From assembly GCA_947494715.1 (NCBI GenBank), contig CANLWG010000010.1, positions 124,001-188,000 of the forward strand: 64,000 bases of DNA, given 5' to 3'. Made by a program: the position numbers and the translations under genes. This DNA is from an uncultured Flavobacteriaceae bacterium (GTDB lineage: Bacteria; Bacteroidota; Bacteroidia; Flavobacteriales; Flavobacteriaceae). A model generated the notes under the pieces. It was not told the DNA's origin, searched no databases, and saw only the letters and a list, made by a program, of their open reading frames with translations. Shown here one piece after another: positions 1-8,618 of this stretch; the first letter of the stretch is position 1, and each line of letters opens with the position of its first letter.

Positions 1-584
1 AGTCCTATGCACAGAAAGTAGGTTTTGAGCTTAAAAACATTTTTGTAATCGATGGTTCCAAGCGCTCCACCAAGGCCAATGCATATTTTTCTGGATTTGG
101 AAGGGAAAAACGGGTCACCCTATACGATACTTTGATCAATGACTTGGAGGAAGATGAAATTGTGGCAGTCCTAGCCCATGAGGTAGGACATTATAAACGC
201 AGACATATTATCTTTAATCTTATCGCCTCTGTACTTTTGGCCGGTCTAACTTTGTTTATTCTTTCGCTTTTTATCAATAACCCCAATATGTCCTTGGCCA
301 TTGGTGTTTCCAAACCTAGTTTTCATGCGGCCTTGATCGGATTTGGGATTCTTTATAGCCCTATTTCGGAAATTACCGGCCTAGTTATGAACTACCTATC
401 TCGAAAGTTCGAGTTTCAGGCCGATGATTATGCCAAAAATACCTTTGCGGCCATGCCGTTGATAAGCTCCCTTAAAAAGTTGTCCAAGAAAAGCCTTAGT
501 AACCTTACCCCGCATTCTGCATATGTTTTTGTTCACTATTCCCATCCGCCGTTAATAGCCCGTATCCGCAACTTAAAGGCATAA
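1..584 (+). CDS. M48 family CAAX prenyl protease (Ste24-type), 3' part
   Basis: This is the C-terminal part of a zinc metalloprotease; the open frame runs in from the left window edge, so the N-terminus is missing. The zinc-binding HExxH motif is visible as HEVGH (about nt 177-191), and the third ligand region appears further on as EFQAD. At least two hydrophobic membrane segments lie between them, as expected for Ste24/CAAX protease 1. Family members are integral membrane proteases; in bacteria, which lack protein prenylation, the substrates are unclear and membrane-protein quality control is a common suggestion. The (p)ppGpp synthetase gene follows after 44 bp on the same strand. The family call is secure; the physiological role is not. 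Confidence 0.9.
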   Translation, partial: SYAQKVGFELKNIFVIDGSKRSTKANAYFSGFGREKRVTLYDTLINDLEEDEIVAVLAHEVGHYKRRHIIFNLIASVLLAGLTLFILSLFINNPNMSLAIGVSKPSFHAALIGFGILYSPISEITGLVMNYLSRKFEFQADDYAKNTFAAMPLISSLKKLSKKSLSNLTPHSAYVFVHYSHPPLIARIRNLKA

Positions 585-628
585 TTTTTGTTGTGTATTG
601 GTTAGGATTGTGGTAATTTTAATATAGT

Positions 629-2833
629 ATGACTCAGGCTACCATAGAAAAGGAGAACAAACAGATTGCTAAGCAATACAAGGAATTGCTACGCATAAGC
701 TATCAGACTTTGTCCGATGATGACAAAAAACTGATACGATCTGCTTTTGAGGTAGCCGTAGATGCCCATAAAAATCAACGTAGGAAATCCGGCGAGGCCT
801 ATATCTTCCATCCCATTGCGGTAGCTAAGATCGTGGCTTCCGAAATAGGTCTGGATGCAGTTTCCATTGCCTCTGCCCTGTTACATGATGTTGTTGAGGA
901 TACCGAATATACTTTGGACGACATAGAACGTATGTTCGGGGAGACCGTAGCCCGGATTGTGGACGGCCTCACAAAAATAGCACATCTTAAAAAAGACATG
1001 AATATCTCCCAACAGGCGGAGAACTTCAGGAAAATGTTGCTTACCCTTCATGATGATGTGAGGGTAATCATCATAAAAATTGCAGATCGGTATCACAACA
1101 TGCTCACCCTGGATGCCATGCCAGAACATAAGCAGGTTAAAATGGCCTCCGAAACACTCTATATTTATGCACCTCTGGCCCATCGTATCGGACTTTATAA
1201 TATCAAGACCGAACTGGAAGACCTTAGTCTAAAGTATACAGAGCCCGAAGTCTATCAGGATATTGCGGGAAAGATAGAGGACTCCAAAGTAGAACAACAG
1301 GATTACATCGACGCCTTTTCGAGCATTATTGATAAGTCGCTTAAAAAAGAAGGCCTTAACTATAACATCAAAGGCAGAATGAAATCCATCTTTTCCATTC
1401 GGAAAAAGATGAAAACCCAGAATGTCTCCTTCGATGAAATCTACGACAAGTTTGCCATTCGAATCATCTATAAATCCGACAAGCAAAATGAAAAGTTTAT
1501 CGCTTGGAAAATATACTCTATCGTAACAGATCATTTTACGCCCAATCCGGTGCGTCTACGTGACTGGATTTCGTCACCCAAATCCACAGGTTATGAGGCT
1601 CTTCACATAACCGTAATGGGACCAAATGGAAATTGGGTAGAGGTACAGATACGAAGTGAACGTATGCATGAAATTGCGGAAAAAGGATATGCAGCCCACT
1701 TTAAGTACAAGCATGGGGAACAAAAGGAACAAGGTATAGAAGTGTGGCTAAATCGTCTTCAGGAAGCTTTGGAAAGTTCCAATAGCAGCGCGGTAGATTT
1801 TGTTGAGGAATTTAAATTGAATCTCTACTCCAAGGAAATTTTCGTCTTTACTCCAAAAGGTGAACTTAAGTCGCTCCCCAAAGGAGCCACACCCCTCGAT
1901 TTTGCCTTTAATATCCATACAGAGGTGGGAATGCGCACACGGGGTGCCAGGGTAAATGGTAAATTGGTTCCGTTAAACACCACCTTGAACAGTGGAGATC
2001 AAGTGGAAATTATTACTTCGGACCAGGCCAAACCCAATCAGAACTGGCTGGACTACGCCACTACGGCAAGGGCAAGGGCCAAAATAAAATCATCTCTAAG
2101 GGAGGAAAAGAAGACTATTGCCCAGGAAGGTAAGGAAGTATTGCGAAGAAAACTGAAATCGCAAAAGGTTACCCTTAGCGAGGATGTGGTAAACAAAATG
2201 GTCATTTATTTTAAGCTCAAGACCAGTCTGGATCTGTTTTATCGGGTTGGGATCGGGGCCATAAACAACCAAAAGATCAAGGAGTTTGCATCTTCCTATA
2301 GTAATGCCTTTATCAGTTTTTTTAAGAATAAAATTCGTAGGCATTCTGTCCCTGAAGATATTGATAAGGATGAGATAACCTCCAAATACGACATGCTTGT
2401 ATTTGGAAAGGACGAGGAGAAATTGGACTATACACTATCCAAATGCTGTAATCCTATACCTGGGGACGATGTCTTTGGTTTTATCAGCGTAAACGAAGGT
2501 ATAAAGGTCCATAAGAAAAACTGTCCCAATGCCATATCACTTCAATCTAATTATGCCTATCGCATCATAAGCGCCAAATGGATAGATTCCACACAAGAAG
2601 AGTTCAAATCGGAAATTCAGCTTACCGGAATTGACAACCTAGGTCTTGTCAGTGAAATTACGGAGGTAATCTCCGACGATATGCATGTTAATATGCGTAA
2701 TCTTAACTTTAGTACGGAAGGCGGTACATTTACAGGAAGGATTACCGTAGTGGTCAAAAACAATGGTATCCTTAAAAAATTAATCACCAATTTAAAGCGT
2801 ATAGAAGGCATAGACAAAGTAACCCGAATTTAA
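629..2833 (+). CDS. RelA/SpoT bifunctional (p)ppGpp synthetase/hydrolase
   Basis: A 734-residue long-form Rel/SpoT protein that makes and degrades the alarmone (p)ppGpp in the cytoplasm. The N-terminal HD hydrolase domain keeps its catalytic residues (HDVVEDT at about 86-92 and a DRYHNM motif near 150), so hydrolysis should be active. The synthetase domain follows (YDKFAIRI near 271, EVQIRSE near 340), then a TGS domain starting near 403 and a C-terminal ACT domain from about 666. Length and order match the usual full-length family, and both activities look intact, consistent with the Rel/SpoT type usual in Bacteroidota. The ATG lies 44 bp after the protease gene with no Shine-Dalgarno sequence. 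Confidence 0.96.
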   Translation: MTQATIEKENKQIAKQYKELLRISYQTLSDDDKKLIRSAFEVAVDAHKNQRRKSGEAYIFHPIAVAKIVASEIGLDAVSIASALLHDVVEDTEYTLDDIERMFGETVARIVDGLTKIAHLKKDMNISQQAENFRKMLLTLHDDVRVIIIKIADRYHNMLTLDAMPEHKQVKMASETLYIYAPLAHRIGLYNIKTELEDLSLKYTEPEVYQDIAGKIEDSKVEQQDYIDAFSSIIDKSLKKEGLNYNIKGRMKSIFSIRKKMKTQNVSFDEIYDKFAIRIIYKSDKQNEKFIAWKIYSIVTDHFTPNPVRLRDWISSPKSTGYEALHITVMGPNGNWVEVQIRSERMHEIAEKGYAAHFKYKHGEQKEQGIEVWLNRLQEALESSNSSAVDFVEEFKLNLYSKEIFVFTPKGELKSLPKGATPLDFAFNIHTEVGMRTRGARVNGKLVPLNTTLNSGDQVEIITSDQAKPNQNWLDYATTARARAKIKSSLREEKKTIAQEGKEVLRRKLKSQKVTLSEDVVNKMVIYFKLKTSLDLFYRVGIGAINNQKIKEFASSYSNAFISFFKNKIRRHSVPEDIDKDEITSKYDMLVFGKDEEKLDYTLSKCCNPIPGDDVFGFISVNEGIKVHKKNCPNAISLQSNYAYRIISAKWIDSTQEEFKSEIQLTGIDNLGLVSEITEVISDDMHVNMRNLNFSTEGGTFTGRITVVVKNNGILKKLITNLKRIEGIDKVTRI

Positions 2834-2843
2834 ATTTTAAGCG

Positions 2844-2851
2844 TACCTTTG
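2844..2851 (+). promoter_or_regulatory. Predicted -7 promoter box for the fur-family gene
   Basis: TACCTTTG matches the Bacteroidota -7 consensus TAnnTTTG exactly and lies 26 bp upstream of the Fur-family ATG, in the gap after the Rel gene. No convincing -33 TTTG box was seen at the usual spacing. Confidence 0.45.
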
Positions 2852-2877
2852 TGGTTTAGCATTGTCGGAAAATTATA

Positions 2878-3333
2878 ATGGCTCCCAATAAGAATCAAGA
2901 AATAGTAAAAAGCGTTTTTACCACTTTTTTAGAGGAAAACGGACATCGGAAAACACCGGAAAGGTACGCCATACTTCAAGAAATTTATGATAGTGACGAT
3001 CATTTTGATATAGAATCTCTCTACATCAATATGAAAAACAAAAAGTATAGGGTGAGCCGGGCCACTTTGTACAATACCATTGAACTCTTATTGGAATGCA
3101 AATTGGTACGGAAACATCAATTTGGGAAAAATCAGGCCCAATACGAGAAATCTTATTTTGATCGACAGCATGACCATGTTATCCTAACCGATACGGGGGA
3201 GGTTATGGAATTTTGCGACCCAAGGATCCAATCTATCAAAAAAACCATTGAAGAAGTTTTCAACATCAAAATTAATACACATTCGCTTTACTTTTACGGT
3301 ACAAAAAACCAGGAAGAAAAATCAGATAACTAA
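2878..3333 (+). CDS. Fur family transcriptional regulator
   Basis: A 151-residue Fur-superfamily repressor with the N-terminal winged helix (TPERYAIL near 21 and a recognition helix around [14 protein letters not shown]) and a short C-terminal dimerisation domain containing the metal-site HDHV motif. The canonical structural-zinc CxxC that follows HDH in most Fur proteins is absent ([10 protein letters not shown] here); only one Cys near position 114 remains in that region. Whether it senses iron, zinc or peroxide cannot be told from sequence. It is followed after 11 bp by purA, so the two may be co-transcribed from the TACCTTTG promoter. Confidence 0.93.
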   Translation: MAPNKNQEIVKSVFTTFLEENGHRKTPERYAILQEIYDSDDHFDIESLYINMKNKKYRVSRATLYNTIELLLECKLVRKHQFGKNQAQYEKSYFDRQHDHVILTDTGEVMEFCDPRIQSIKKTIEEVFNIKINTHSLYFYGTKNQEEKSDN

Positions 3334-3344
3334 CCAAAGCATAC

Positions 3345-4616
3345 ATGGCGGTAGATTTATTGTTAGGCCTACAATGGGGTGACGAAGGAAAGGGAAAAAT
3401 TGTAGACGTACTGACCAAGAATTATGATATCATAGCCCGTTTTCAAGGAGGGCCCAATGCAGGACATACACTAGAATTTGATGGGATAAAACACGTACTT
3501 CATACCATTCCATCGGGAATTTTTCACAAAAATGCTGTCAATATTGTTGGCAATGGCGTTGTAATAGATCCCGTGATCTTCAAAAAGGAATTGGATGCGC
3601 TCGAGAAATTCAACATAGATTTCCATTCAAAATTGTTGATTTCTAGAAAAGCACATCTCATTTTACCTACCCATAGACTTTTGGACGCCGCTTCAGAAGC
3701 TGCCAAGGGAAAGGCCAAAATTGGTTCGACTTTAAAGGGAATCGGCCCCACCTATATGGACAAGACCGGCCGTAACGGCATGCGTATAGGAGATCTTGAG
3801 CTAGATGGTTGGAAGGAAAAATACAGGGCCTTGGCCGATAAGCACGAAGCCATGATCGCTTTCTACAATGTAGACATCCAGTACGATCTAAAGGAGCTTG
3901 AAGCTGAATTCCTAAATGCCGTTGAAACATTAAAACAATTACGATTCATCGATAGCGAGGAATATCTATTCCAGGCACAATCCAAAGGAAAAAAAATATT
4001 GGCAGAGGGTGCCCAGGGATCTTTATTGGACATCGATTTTGGAACCTACCCCTACGTAACCTCTTCCAATACTACTGCAGCCGGAGCCTGCACCGGATTA
4101 GGTATTGCGCCAAATAAAATAGGTGATGTAAAGGGTATTTTCAAGGCCTATACCACCCGTGTTGGAAGTGGTCCGTTCCCCACAGAGCTATTTGACCAGG
4201 ACGGGGAGACCATGGGGCGAGTCGGCAATGAGTTCGGTGCCACCACAGGAAGACCAAGACGATGTGGTTGGCTGGATCTTGTAGCACTTAAATATGCGGT
4301 ACGAATAAATGGTGTAACCGAATTGATGATGATGAAGGCCGATGTGTTGAGTGGTTTTAAGAAGATAAAAGTCTGCACGGCCTACAATTATAAGGGAAAA
4401 GAAATTACACATCTACCGTACAATATCGAAAGTGAAAACGTAAAACCGATTTATACGGAGATGAAAGGCTGGGAAAAAGATCTTACCCAAATGGAAAAGG
4501 CCGAACAACTTCCGGACACTCTGCATGAGTATATCAAATTTTTAGAGGGAGAATTACGCGTTCCCATCAAAATTGTTTCTGTTGGGCCGGACAGGACTCA
4601 GACCATACATCGTTAG
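3345..4616 (+). CDS. purA: Adenylosuccinate synthase
   Basis: A 423-residue enzyme converting IMP, aspartate and GTP to adenylosuccinate, the first committed step from IMP to AMP. The N-terminal GTP-binding signature GDEGKGK is at residues 12-18, followed by GPNAGHT. The TTTGRPRRCGWLD segment that helps bind IMP and aspartate is near residue 300. The length is normal for bacterial PurA. Its position 11 bp behind the fur-family gene suggests a shared transcript. No anomalies seen. Confidence 0.98.
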   Translation: MAVDLLLGLQWGDEGKGKIVDVLTKNYDIIARFQGGPNAGHTLEFDGIKHVLHTIPSGIFHKNAVNIVGNGVVIDPVIFKKELDALEKFNIDFHSKLLISRKAHLILPTHRLLDAASEAAKGKAKIGSTLKGIGPTYMDKTGRNGMRIGDLELDGWKEKYRALADKHEAMIAFYNVDIQYDLKELEAEFLNAVETLKQLRFIDSEEYLFQAQSKGKKILAEGAQGSLLDIDFGTYPYVTSSNTTAAGACTGLGIAPNKIGDVKGIFKAYTTRVGSGPFPTELFDQDGETMGRVGNEFGATTGRPRRCGWLDLVALKYAVRINGVTELMMMKADVLSGFKKIKVCTAYNYKGKEITHLPYNIESENVKPIYTEMKGWEKDLTQMEKAEQLPDTLHEYIKFLEGELRVPIKIVSVGPDRTQTIHR

Positions 4617-4646
4617 ATAAATACAAATTAGCTTGAACTATTTCAT

Positions 4647-5318
4647 ATGAAAAAAACCAATATTTCCGGAATTACCCTGGTTGTTTGCATCTTTGCTTTG
4701 ATTTCCTGTGCCGGTCAAAAAGCGATGGATACGGGGTTTACCAATCTCTTTAATGGCGAAAATCTTGACGGTTGGGTCGGGAACAAAGAATCCTACAGGG
4801 CCCAGGACGGCATGATTATAGTAGATCCGAATGGCGGCGGTAGCGGCGGAAATTTATTTACCGAAAACGAGTATAGTGATTTTATCTTTCGGTTTGAATT
4901 TCAACTGACCCCCGGAGCCAATAACGGATTGGGTATCCATGCGCCACTTGAAGGAGATGCCGCCTATGTAGGCAAAGAATTGCAAATATTGGATAATACG
5001 GCAGAAAAATATGCCGAACTCCAGCCTTATCAATTTCACGGATCGGTCTATGGTATTATACCGGCAAAAAAGGGATTTTTAAAACCCGTAGGTGAGTGGA
5101 ACCAGCAGGAGGTGATTGTCCAAGGTTCAACCATAAAAATCAATTTAAACGGAACCACCATAGTCGATTCCGATTTTGTGGAAGCCAGTAAAAATGGTAC
5201 AATGGACAAAAAAGACCATCCCGGACTAGAACGGAATAGCGGGCACATTGGGTTTTTAGGACATGGTGATGTAGTACGTTTCCGAAACATTCGCATAAAA
5301 GATCTAACCAAAAAATAA
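4647..5318 (+). CDS. DUF1080 lipoprotein (3-keto-disaccharide hydrolase family)
   Basis: A 223-residue protein with a lipoprotein signal peptide whose lipobox ends at Cys21 (ALISC). The mature part is a single DUF1080 domain, a concanavalin-like beta sandwich that opens with the typical FNGENLDGW segment near residue 36. DUF1080 is now named for hydrolysis of 3-keto glycosides. It sits 27 bp upstream of a Tat-exported Gfo/Idh/MocA oxidoreductase, which supports the known scheme in which an oxidoreductase forms the 3-keto sugar and a DUF1080 enzyme cleaves it. The substrate is not predictable. Family assignment is firm; the catalytic role is from family knowledge. Confidence 0.9.
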   Translation: MKKTNISGITLVVCIFALISCAGQKAMDTGFTNLFNGENLDGWVGNKESYRAQDGMIIVDPNGGGSGGNLFTENEYSDFIFRFEFQLTPGANNGLGIHAPLEGDAAYVGKELQILDNTAEKYAELQPYQFHGSVYGIIPAKKGFLKPVGEWNQQEVIVQGSTIKINLNGTTIVDSDFVEASKNGTMDKKDHPGLERNSGHIGFLGHGDVVRFRNIRIKDLTKK

Positions 5319-5345
5319 AAACAAAGAACCAAACTTTAAGGCATC

Positions 5346-6686
5346 ATGAGCAATAAGACGAATCGTAGGGAATTTGTAAAGAAGAGCGGCCTGGGAATTT
5401 TGGGCGTTGCGTTGGCCCCGTCCCTTCTCGGGAAAATAGGTAGCAAAGGACGTTTGCGTACCGCACATATCGGAGTCGGTGGTATGGGCGGAGAAGATTT
5501 AAAGGCCATATCTTCACATAACTTGGTCGATGTTACCGCTTTATGTGATGTGGACTCTACACGATTGGCCGCAGCCCTTAAGCTTCATCCAAATGCAAAG
5601 ACGTACTCTGACTATAGGCTTATGCTTCGGGAAATGGCAAATGACATTGATGCCGTAATCGTTTCTACCCCCGATCATACGCATGCACCGGCCTCTATGT
5701 TGGCCATGGGTATGGACAAGCCTGTTTATTGCCAAAAACCTTTGACGCACCATGTGTCCGAGGCCAGGGCCATGAAAAAGTTGGCCGCAGAAAAGAATCT
5801 GGTGACCCAAATGGGTATTCAGGTACATTCTTTTTATGATTACAAATTAGCCACCTTGTTAATTCAATCCGGAATTATTGGAAAAGTGCATACCGTAAGG
5901 GCATGGTCTCCTAAAAACTGGGGATATGATGGCCCTGCGCCCCAAGGTGAAGATCCGGTTCCCGAAACTTTGGATTGGAATCTATGGTTGGGAACTTCTG
6001 CGGAAAGACCCTATAAGAAAGATATTTATCATCCGGGTAATTGGAGAAAGTTAATGGATTATGGCTGCGGTACCTTGGGCGATATGGGCGTGCATATTTT
6101 TGACACCCCCTACAATGCCTTGGAGTTGGATGTACCGAGAACCATAAAAAATAAATGTAGAAAACCCAATGGGTTCGCCTACCCTCAGAACAACATTGTT
6201 ACCTATGAATTTCCTGAAACCAAGTATACGGGCAAGACACTAAAATGGGTTTGGTATGATGGTCCCGGAGCACCTGAAAAACATAAAGATCTAAAATTAC
6301 CCAATGGCGAGGAACTTCATGATCAAGGTGCTATGTTCATGGGGGAAAAGGGAAGATTGTATCTTCCCCATTTTCAAAAGCTTCCACAATTAATAGTCGA
6401 TGGTCAGTACAAGGAAATGGACATTGAATCCTTTAATCTAGGTGCCCCGGTAAGGGATTACGAATCCGAAGGCAAAAAACACTACCACCAATTCGTGGAT
6501 GCCTGTCTTGGAACAGGAGAGTGCAGTGCACCATTTTCGTACGCTTCCCGATTGACCGAAACTATACTTCTAGGGGTAATCGCCGGACGTTTCCCGAACA
6601 AGACCTTACATTGGGATGCCGAAACGGCCAAATTCTCAGAAGAGGAAGCCAACCAGTATTTGGAATCGGTCTATAGGGATTTTTAA
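5346..6686 (+). CDS. Gfo/Idh/MocA oxidoreductase with Tat signal
   Basis: A 446-residue NAD(P)-dependent sugar oxidoreductase. The N-terminus carries a twin-arginine signal (NRREFVKKSG, residues 6-15, then a hydrophobic stretch), so it is probably folded with its cofactor before export. A Rossmann GVGGMGG motif is at 43-49, and the family's EKP-type motif is present as CQKPLTHH near residue 132, with Gln replacing Glu as in many exported Bacteroidota and Planctomycetes homologues. A GDMGVH segment near 245 fits the catalytic domain. It is probably co-transcribed with the DUF1080 lipoprotein upstream, which suggests periplasmic 3-keto sugar chemistry. Confidence 0.93.
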   Translation: MSNKTNRREFVKKSGLGILGVALAPSLLGKIGSKGRLRTAHIGVGGMGGEDLKAISSHNLVDVTALCDVDSTRLAAALKLHPNAKTYSDYRLMLREMANDIDAVIVSTPDHTHAPASMLAMGMDKPVYCQKPLTHHVSEARAMKKLAAEKNLVTQMGIQVHSFYDYKLATLLIQSGIIGKVHTVRAWSPKNWGYDGPAPQGEDPVPETLDWNLWLGTSAERPYKKDIYHPGNWRKLMDYGCGTLGDMGVHIFDTPYNALELDVPRTIKNKCRKPNGFAYPQNNIVTYEFPETKYTGKTLKWVWYDGPGAPEKHKDLKLPNGEELHDQGAMFMGEKGRLYLPHFQKLPQLIVDGQYKEMDIESFNLGAPVRDYESEGKKHYHQFVDACLGTGECSAPFSYASRLTETILLGVIAGRFPNKTLHWDAETAKFSEEEANQYLESVYRDF

Positions 6687-6813
6687 TTATTACCCTATCA
6701 ATAAGGTATATATAGTTCTATTGATTAAAGGTGTCCCTAAGTCAATTGCTTGAAATTGGGTCATATTAAATCTATCCTAATCCCTAGGTGTCCTCGTTGA
6801 AAAAATCCTATTT

Positions 6814-8565
6814 TTGGGCAAATTTTTGAGTTTGCATAAACTGGTTCCATATTTAGCGGCAGTATTTTTTTTCGGAAATATTTGGGCGCAGGATAGTTCC
6901 AAGGTAGAGGACAGCGTTCAAAGTAAGCAAATCAATATTGTTTATGGAGCCAACTTCACCAAGGATGAGGAACAGTTTCCGGGTGCCTTTATTTTTAGCA
7001 AAGACGAAAGGCAAGTCCAGTTTGAACATGAAGGTGCTGACCTATGGTGTGATATCGCCATCCACTACCAAAAAGAAAACAGATTAAAGGCCATAGGTAA
7101 CATCCGTTTGCAACAAGGGGATTCGGTATTATTGACCAGTGGAAAAATAGACTATGACGGCGAAAACAAATTGGCCAAGGCTTGGGAAAACGTCGTTCTA
7201 GAGAATAAACAGGAAAATCAGCAGACCACACTACGGACGGACACCCTGTATTTTGACCGGGAAAAACAGGAATCTTACTACGATAGCTTTGGCACCGTGG
7301 TAGATTCGGCCAACACCTTGACCAGTGAAATAGGGCGCTATTTTATGGAACTGAAAAAATACCAGTTCCTGGATAGCGTACATATTAAGAACCCTCAATA
7401 CATAATGGATTCGGAACGGCTGGATTATTATGAAACCTCAAAAAATGCCTATATGTACGGGCCATCCACCATCACGGGTGAAGAATACAAAATCTATTGC
7501 GAAAGGGGGTTCTATGATACGAAAATCGAGAGCGGCTATGGAATCAAAAACACCAGGATAGATTACAACAACCGTATCATTGAAGGAGATAGCGTGTTCT
7601 TTGACAAAGCTACGGAATTTGCTTCTGCCACCAATAACATCAAAGTAACGGATACGGTAAACAATGGCATCATTAGGGCTCATTATGCGGAAGTATTTAA
7701 AGCCAAGGACTCTGTTTTTGCAACAAAACGGGCTGTATACATTTCTTTGGTAGAACAGGATTCGCTGTATGTTCACGGAGATACATTAATGGTAACGGGG
7801 AAACCGGAAAATCGGATTTCAAGGGCATTTCGAAATGCCAGATTTTATAAGACTAATATGAGCGGAAAATGCGATTCCATTCATACCGAAGAAAAAACAG
7901 GATTGACCCAACTTATCCGTGACCCCATAATCTGGAATGGTGAAAACCAGATGACCGGGGATAGCATTCATCTAATTTCGGATTTGAAGACTGAAAAATT
8001 GGATTCCCTAAAAGTACTCAACAATGCATTTATCATTTCCTTGGATAGTATTAGTATGGAAGGGTACAATCAGGCCAAGGGAAAGGATCTGTTCGGACAG
8101 TTCGAGGACAATGAACTCAAGATCATTGACTTGATTAAAAATACCGAGGTAATTTACTATATGTATAATGATGACGATGAACTCCTGGGAATCGACAAGA
8201 CCATATGTAGCGCCATACGGATTACTATGGTAAATAACGATGTGGAAGATCTTACCTTTTTTGTGAACCCTGATGGAGATATTTTTCCAGAAAAAGACCT
8301 ACCCAAGGAAAGTAGAAAGCTAAAAGGATTTATTTGGCGTGGCGATGAACGCATCATGACCAAGGACGATATTTTTGATGAGGACGACAACAACATTCAA
8401 TTGGTAACCATTCAGGGCATTGATAACCCTATCGATATTGATGCGGAGGAGGAAAACCGTACCAAAAATGCCGGAGATCCGGTAAATAAGATTCTGCCCA
8501 ACCAAACTGATCAAACCCCCGAACCCAACGCTCGTCCAAAAGTCCAAAAAGTAAAAGCAAATTAA
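6814..8565 (+). CDS. OstA-like (LptA-related) outer-membrane biogenesis protein
   Basis: A 583-residue secreted protein with an N-terminal signal peptide cleaved after a WAQ motif. It consists of repeated beta-rich OstA/LptA-like segments (for example AIGNIRLQQGD and TSGKIDYDGENK), the beta-jellyroll repeats that carry lipopolysaccharide across the periplasm in LptA/LptD. In Flavobacteriia this long OstA-like protein is usually assigned to LPS transport. The acidic, disordered tail is Pro/Asn-rich. No ATG fits: the frame opens with TTG at 6814, with further TTGs at 6826 and 6832, so the exact start is uncertain. A TATTTTTG box overlaps the first TTG. Confidence 0.85.
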   Translation: MGKFLSLHKLVPYLAAVFFFGNIWAQDSSKVEDSVQSKQINIVYGANFTKDEEQFPGAFIFSKDERQVQFEHEGADLWCDIAIHYQKENRLKAIGNIRLQQGDSVLLTSGKIDYDGENKLAKAWENVVLENKQENQQTTLRTDTLYFDREKQESYYDSFGTVVDSANTLTSEIGRYFMELKKYQFLDSVHIKNPQYIMDSERLDYYETSKNAYMYGPSTITGEEYKIYCERGFYDTKIESGYGIKNTRIDYNNRIIEGDSVFFDKATEFASATNNIKVTDTVNNGIIRAHYAEVFKAKDSVFATKRAVYISLVEQDSLYVHGDTLMVTGKPENRISRAFRNARFYKTNMSGKCDSIHTEEKTGLTQLIRDPIIWNGENQMTGDSIHLISDLKTEKLDSLKVLNNAFIISLDSISMEGYNQAKGKDLFGQFEDNELKIIDLIKNTEVIYYMYNDDDELLGIDKTICSAIRITMVNNDVEDLTFFVNPDGDIFPEKDLPKESRKLKGFIWRGDERIMTKDDIFDEDDNNIQLVTIQGIDNPIDIDAEEENRTKNAGDPVNKILPNQTDQTPEPNARPKVQKVKAN

Positions 8566-8572
8566 CGCATCA

Positions 8573-8611
8573 CATGGACCTGTCAGGTTTTGAAAACCTG
8601 ACAGGTCCATG
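8573..8611 (+). repeat. Perfect 39-bp inverted repeat (19-bp arms, 1-nt centre)
   Basis: Positions 8573-8591 are the exact reverse complement of 8593-8611, with G8592 at the centre. The core is ACCTGTCAGGTTTT and its complement. It fills most of the 53-bp gap between the OstA-like gene and the aminotransferase. It could act as a terminator-like hairpin, but there is no T-tract after it, and its form also fits a dispersed palindromic repeat of the type common in Flavobacteriia. Confidence 0.85.
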
Positions 8612-8618
8612 ACGAAGC

